Positions 58,716-64,000 of a stretch of DNA of 64,000 bases are shown in pieces. Source of the stretch: Puccinia triticina (lineage: Eukaryota > Basidiomycota > Pucciniomycetes > Pucciniales > Pucciniaceae); the NCBI RefSeq assembly GCF_026914185.1, contig NC_070568.1, forward strand, positions 1,488,001 to 1,552,000. Reading direction: 5' to 3'. Every line of letters begins with the position of its first letter. The stretch's first letter is position 1. The notes below the pieces were generated by a model, which worked only from the letters and a program-made list of their open reading frames with translations, made no database searches and was not told the DNA's origin. The translations under genes were made by a program, and so were the position numbers.

Positions 58716-60695
58716 ATGGACCTATTCGGACACCCGTCGCAATGTCCCTCCTCGCTTTCTCTTGACGATCAGTTCAGACCGTTGGAGTCATCGAATCAGT
58801 ACGATCAGGACCCGCACCAACAAGCAAACCGAGATCTTTTCTATCGCGATTATCAAGACCCGTACCAGCAACCAGACCCTTACCTTGACCCGCTTTTAAT
58901 ACCTCAGCCGCCAGAAGGACCGGCCCTTTCAACCCAAAACGGTGGAATTTCAAGCTATCGTGGTGTACCTGCGCAGCAACAGCAACCCCCACCAAGTCCA
59001 CACAATCAGACCTCCTCGACAAACTCTGCAGAAACCCCAGCAACCAACCAATCCAACTCGGCAGGCACCCCCCTACCGACTAACCGCTCCATCCCAGATG
59101 CTACCCAAAATCAGCCCTCTCAATCAGACCCCAAACTTACAAAACCAAAGCCCCCGCCCCGCTCAAAGACCCCAGCACACCTAGTCGAAAACGCGAAGCG
59201 CATGGAGATCGACCAGCTTATAAGTCTTGCTGTCAAGCATGCGCAATATGTTCGACTCACTGCTGAAGACAAGGTTGAGCTCAACTCTGCGTACAAGGAG
59301 TACCAACGCAAGCTGTACACCATAGCCTACAAGAATAAGCTTGCGATCGGACCGTGCTTAAGATATGTTGGCGAGAGGGCAAATCCCAGAGGATCGACTT
59401 GTTATAACAGTTTCTGCAGGTACGATCCGGTTGCTAGCAAGGTTTTTACCGATTGTGAGCCAATCCCTTCTTTGTTGGTCTGGGGTTATTACATGTTTGC
59501 TTAAAATGATGTTTTTACAGCAACCATCCACCCAGATGATTGCAAGCGCGAATGCGGTTGACTCTGGAAAACGTTGGATGCAGACACTTGGGATAAGTGG
59601 AAGGACCCCGAATATGTGGGATCCATTTCGGTCGCACCTGATTTGACCAACGAAGGTGACGAAAACGAACACAACCCCCCAGGCACACACAAGAAACGCA
59701 AAGCGGCTAGTTTTGATTCCGATCATTGGGCTCGCAAGGTTGTTGCTGATGTAGGTTAAACCTATATTGCCTGCTGATAGCCTCGACTTGTGTGTTGGAT
59801 CTGACAATTGATCCTGTTGTGGCTGTTTTTTCCCGATAGTTGAGACAGCTGAGCCGAATGTGCGGCACCGAAGGTTTTCTTGTTATTGGATCGCGAGACA
59901 AAGACTCCACGCTGAAGTTTAGCGGCGGAAGTCATCTAGGCGAACACTTCCTGGATATGTACTCGACCAATGATGATCCCGTCACAAACTTCATTGATTT
60001 CCTCAGAGGCCAGACTGTCATCAAGAAGCTAACCGGAAAAGAACCGCCGCCTGTTGTAAAAAAGCAGCAATCCCGCAAACCAAAGCCGAGGAATATCTTC
60101 ACCAATCACGATAAGGGCCAAAAAAAAGTCAACATTGACTTCATAAGAGCAAAATTGAACGACGCTATTGGTAAGTTTCTTGCTGTAGACCTCTGCAAAC
60201 ATCAGCTGACCCAATCAACTCTGCATGCGTCTAGAAAAAGCCACTCACGGCAAGTGGATGCGTGGATGGCCTGGTACTCGCACTCAAGAAGGTCTTGCAC
60301 GACTCCAAGTCAGCTTGCGAGTCAAAGATAACGATCTCGGTGTTACTTTGCAGCACTTCTGCAAGCGACCCGGAGACATGGGAGATAAACATGCTCAACT
60401 GGTTGTTGCGGCATTAGAGGAAGATTGGGTCGAACTGATTGGTCCACCTGCCCCCGACAACACCGGTCTGGGAGGTAGTGATGGAGAAGCTCTCAAGGAG
60501 AACTCATCACCAACAATAGTTTCCGTAGGTCAATGCAGCGGAGTCCTTAGGCCAATACCAAAGTCGAAAGGGAAAAAACAATCAACCCAGCCTAATAAAA
60601 AACGCAAGCTTCATTCTGTATACAACTCAGATGACAGTCGTGAGGAGGACAACGAGGAGGAAGATGAGGATGATGAGGATGAGGATATGGAATAA
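58716..60695 (+). pseudogene. KDZ-transposon-associated protein with HMG-like segment, one in-frame TGA
   Basis: Exons 58716-59454, 59521-59750, 59840-60170 and 60235-60695 give 586 codons with matching phases, broken by TGA at 59559-59561 (between KRECG and LWKTLD). The N-terminus is Gln-, Pro- and Asp-rich. A conserved block follows: AYKEYQRKLYTIAYKNKLAIG, GSTCYNSFCRYDPVASKVF, and LWKTLDADTWDKWKDPEYV, which has the look of the second half of an HMG box. Then come DHWARKVVAD, GTEGFLVIGSRD, GGSHLGEHFLDMY and a very acidic C-terminus. I know this pattern as a repeated hypothetical family in rust genomes, lying near KDZ transposases. Function is unknown; chromatin or DNA binding is a guess from the HMG-like segment. 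Confidence 0.65.
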
Positions 60696-60931
60696 GCAGC
60701 TCTTATTTTTTCACTATATTATAATGAAAAGTAGTCTTCTCCACTGCATATCAGCCTTCAGTTGCTGTTCAACACTCCTCTGTCTCTTGTCTCATTAATT
60801 AGATTTACATTCACAAGATATGCCCAATGCTTTAACCTTTTAATTCTACTTCCAGTTTCCATAAAATGAACTCTTCTATTCTACTTCTGGGCTTTAAATC
60901 AAAATCATACACTCAAACAGGCTTTTTTTGA

Positions 60932-60972
60932 CCCCCCCCCCCCCCAAAATATATATATATATATATATATAA
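60932..60972. repeat. Poly-C then (AT)n microsatellite
   Basis: A run of about 15 C is followed by AAAAT and about a dozen AT units. The surrounding 60696-61083 is AT-rich with no gene. Confidence 0.95.
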
Positions 60973-61083
60973 ACATGTGCTGAGGATTTTTCCACTCATT
61001 TCTTTGCAAGACCAATGGGGATCTGAGATTATGAAAATAGTTATCCTGCACTCAGAATTGCCATAAACAATCTTTAATCATTG

Positions 61084-61764
61084 GACTTACTTTGTGCACT
61101 GCAAAAAACACTTCGCGCACTGCACAGTGCGCGGATTCTCAAACACTTTGCGCGCTGCGGGTAAAATACACAACTCTTTGAAGATTATTTTTGACCAAGC
61201 TATAGAAAGCCTTCCCATTTGCCTCTCTTAAATTTTTTGGGAGTTTTTCAAACCATTCTTCTATGTTAAAAAAATCATTACAACCAAGAAGAAATTTAGG
61301 ATTTGGGCGCCTCAAAAACAAGGTTCCCATAGCCCAAAAATTTCAAATAGTTTATTGAGTAATGAAAAATGTAACAACAGCTACTTCCAGCCACTTTGTG
61401 CAAGCATACGGGTCTGATAAATAAGAAACTTCACCACATATTAGCACATTGCATCTAAATTATCCTCATTTTTCAGACCTGTATCCTTGCAAAAAGTGGC
61501 TGAGGAATCTTGGGGCTATGAGAACCTTGTTTTTTAGGCGCCCAAATCCTACATTTCTTCTTGGTCTTAATGTTTTTTTTTTACATAGAAGAATGGTTCA
61601 AAAAACTCCCAAAAATTTCAGAGAGGCCAATGGGAAGGCTGTCTATTGATTGGTCAAAAAAAATCTTCAAAGAGTTGCGTATTCTAGCCGCAGTGCGCAA
61701 AGTGTTCGGGAATCCGCGCACTGTGCAGTGCGCAAAGTGTTTTTCGCAGTGCACAAAGTAAGTC
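61084..61764. mobile_element. Foldback element with long inverted arms (681 bp)
   Basis: Roughly 280-bp arms (61084 to about 61365 and 61470-61764) are inverted and well matched. They start GACTTACTTTGTGCACTGC and contain GCGCACTGCACAGTGCGC and GGCGCC(T/C)AAA blocks. About 100 bp lie between. No target duplication or ORF is convincing. Confidence 0.8.
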
Positions 61765-61847
61765 TGTTAAATATTTAATGGATTTGCATGCCAATTTTTC
61801 AAATTATGACCAACAAGGAAGAGTTATGTGAGTAAAACCAACTGGAT

Positions 61848-61975
61848 GACTTCCCATTGAGATCTGCAGGCCTCCCAGAAGTGATCTAGAGCGCCAAAAG
61901 CTAGATTTCTCTGCAAAAATCTAGACTTTTTGTGTCTAAACCACAATCTGTGGGATAAATATTGCAGGGGAAGTC
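61848..61975 (+). repeat. Dispersed repeat copy (GGCCTCCCAGAAG/CTAGATTT family)
   Basis: Same ordered blocks and strand as 37253-37385; inverted relative to 26396-26500. Confidence 0.75.
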
Positions 61976-63256
61976 CTCCACTCCTCATTTCATTTTGTCA
62001 CAGCCTGTTCTGGCTGATTATTATGCACTTATAGCACAAGCTCAAGAAGTTGCTGCAAACTCTACCAGCTCAAGCTACGGGAAATAAGTACTTGTGTATG
62101 TCTGAAAAGTAAAAAGAATGTGTGATAGGTTTTCCACACAACTGCTAATAATTTCAGGGGAAGAACTTTATTGAAAATTATCTGACAGAAAATGGTCCTA
62201 AGTTTCTGCTAAGAGTGATGTAACTGTAACACAGTTTAGTGTTGTCTAGGGGTGCTAGCAGTTTCCCTAACAGTTTGCCAACACTGCACACACATTGTCC
62301 ACAGTTCTTGCTTGGTGCAATGTATTTTATTTAAAATAGTATTGTTCAGTTGAAATTTCTCCTATTTTTTAATTGAGGAGTAGTAGATTCTTAAGTGATC
62401 CTATAAATTATGATATATTACTCAGAATGATAGTACTCAGAATGATAGTATGGTCCTGGATTATGTTGCAGATTAATCTTTTGTTGAATTTACTTCTTTC
62501 TCACTAACTTGATCAGTTAGATATTCTGATATTCAAATCAAAGCATTCCAGAAAGTATCCTCCTTCCACATAATAGTCCGGTACATTGGTCACTTTGAGG
62601 CAATTGATCAAATTTTATTATGAAATCTTCAAATTTTAATGCTTTCCAAAATATACCCTTTCCCTAACAACCAACCCCTCACTCAATTATCTGACAACCA
62701 ACCCCTCACTCAATTATCTGACAACCAACCCCTCACTCAATTATCTGCCATGACATGTGGCTCATGGAATAAAAACCCAAAATTTTAATAAAAAGGGTGT
62801 CACAATATCATGTGAGTCAACATTGACTCCTAAAGACTTTAAGATGTTTCATCCTGCCCTTATCCTCCCTGATCCCACTATGGCATGCTAGTCCAGATAT
62901 CAATCTGCTAATTACTCCATGCCGGTAAAAATGCAAGAATAACATGGTTATTTTTTTTTGTGTTGATTGAAGTGTAGAAGGATGGGAGTTAAACATATTC
63001 CTCTTTATATGTGATATGTGTACTGTTTGTTGCGCATTCAACTGCATCTGGGTTTTGACTTCCTCTCTGCGCCTGAACACCCTCCGGTCAACTTCATCAA
63101 ACTCAGCCCACTCTCTATTGTCTTTCAGGATTCGGAATTAACCTTGGCTGCATTGGTATTGTGTTTCTGGATTTTTCAACCTCGGACAGCATCTCGGGAA
63201 CTCACACACCTTAATTGCCAGCTCACCAAATATTCAGCTTCCGACCGGTGAAAATT
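61976..63256. other. AT-rich spacer upstream of the KDZ transposase
   Basis: No gene. It includes the tandem repeat at 62667-62747. Confidence 0.5.
62667..62747. repeat. Three perfect 27-bp tandem copies
   Basis: Unit ACAACCAACCCCTCACTCAA plus TTATCTG, three times. Only three contiguous copies without spacers, so not a CRISPR array. Confidence 0.95.
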
Positions 63257-64000
63257 ATGGCAAGACGCACAAGAATCAAAGATCCCCGCGAACCTCGAGC
63301 CCAACGACTCTGACGCTCGCAGAATGCCACCCTCAACGCAAGCGCCTGGGCTCGACTACGTCAAAGAGGAAGAGTGGCTCCCCATGAAGCAGATCAAACC
63401 TACGATTCGGAGATGATGGAGAATCCCTACGATCCAAACGAAGAATCCCAGTTTCACGGTGAAGAATCCAAATCTACTGGTCAGCAAGAAGAATATCCGA
63501 GGTGGCTAACTATGCCCACGGCAGAAGAGCTGGAAGAACACATTGATCCAAGTATCCACTCCGTCCAAGAAGAATATCGTCGACAAGCGAGAGAATTCAA
63601 CTGGGCACTCTTAATGCGGGAACTGCACACCTGGTACCTCATCCTCAAGTTACACACCAAGAATTGGTCAAGCGCAAACGCGTGTGAAGAACAACTACCA
63701 CCTCTGCCCTGTACATGCTCCGCTGAGCAGAAGAACACACGCCATGTTGACATGATTGACTTGTATGGTAGGAGACTACATTTTCTTTCCATGAGCCAAA
63801 ATTCATGCTAATACTCTTTGTTTTAACTTTCTATCAGCACAAACGCGGAGGCCAATAGAATTTTGTAAATGCACATACGATGCTGTCCATCTACTACGTC
63901 ATGGTTATCTGGCTGGATCCCCTCTGAAACCTCAAACAGCATTCTCGCTTCCTCTCCTGATATTCCACAACTCGTTGTGGAACAACTGCAACATTGGTAT
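63257..64000 (+). pseudogene. KDZ transposase with CxC1 cysteine cluster, N-terminal part, one in-frame TGA
   Basis: Exon 1 is 63257-63767 (phase 1) and exon 2 starts at 63838 and runs off the window. After a basic start (MARRTRIKDPREPRAQRL) a TGA at 63311-63313 interrupts the frame, which then continues RSQNATLN...RQRGRVAPHE. The segment LPCTCSAEQKN...VDMIDLYG, joined across the intron to RRPIEFCKCTYDAVHLLRHG and SPLKPQTAFSLPLL, is the CxC1-like cysteine cluster found at the N-terminus of fungal KDZ transposases. KDZ elements encode RNase H-fold DNA transposases that are heavily expanded in basidiomycetes, including rusts. The catalytic domain lies beyond the window, so integrity there cannot be judged. 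Confidence 0.8.

Noticed and set aside
58595..58765. 56-codon ORF starting like a signal peptide (MYLFCFAGILTLIHLATS)
   Set aside because: Its ATG is part of a GTATGT splice donor, so the stretch is more likely a 5' UTR intron of the gene at 58716.
62667..62747. Possible CRISPR-like direct repeats
   Set aside because: Three contiguous 27-bp units without spacers in a eukaryotic genome; a simple tandem repeat.

Overview
The window looks like nuclear DNA of a rust fungus (Pucciniales, probably Puccinia or a close relative). The evidence is: many short GT-AG introns (down to 43-44 bp), a KDZ-type transposase with a CxC1 cysteine cluster, a DUF6589 protein next to a RecQ-like helicase, short-LTR Ty1/copia elements, abundant GC-rich hairpin repeats, and two secreted proteins of no recognised family. 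Gene structures were assembled by hand from frame, splice-site and phase agreement; no database was searched.

Layout. 1-8.1 kb: Ty3/gypsy gag remnants in inverted orientation, a solo LTR carrying a nested CACTA-type element, a five-exon secreted-protein gene (549 aa), and a second solo LTR of the same family. 8.1-17.4 kb: a hypothetical gene on the minus strand, then a complete Ty1/copia element with 140-bp LTRs, one of which holds a nested MITE. 18.7-25.2 kb: host genes for a METTL14-like mRNA m6A methyltransferase subunit (plus) and arginyl-tRNA-protein transferase ATE1 (minus). 25-39 kb: repeat-rich, with three hAT-type elements nested inside one another (each with its own 8-bp target duplication), a 467-bp MITE built of GCTACGC/GCGTAGC motifs, a broken secreted-protein gene and a tRNA-Ser(GCU). 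39.9-45.2 kb: a RecQ-like helicase and a DUF6589 protein arranged tail to tail. 45.7-50.8 kb: a second, very young copia element with 379-bp LTRs. 51-57.8 kb: a compact housekeeping block on the plus strand: DUS4-like tRNA dihydrouridine synthase, 3-hydroxyisobutyryl-CoA hydrolase and an OTU deubiquitinase. 58.7-64 kb: a transposon-associated gene and the N-terminus of a CxC1/KDZ transposase running off the window.

The host genes cover tRNA/mRNA modification, N-degron signalling, valine catabolism and deubiquitination; they show no operon-like logic. The most striking cross-cutting signal is that all seven in-frame stops found in six otherwise well-conserved transposon-type frames are TGA, several at positions where arginine is expected. 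This is the footprint expected from CGA-to-TGA decay of methylated CpG sites, as opposed to RIP.
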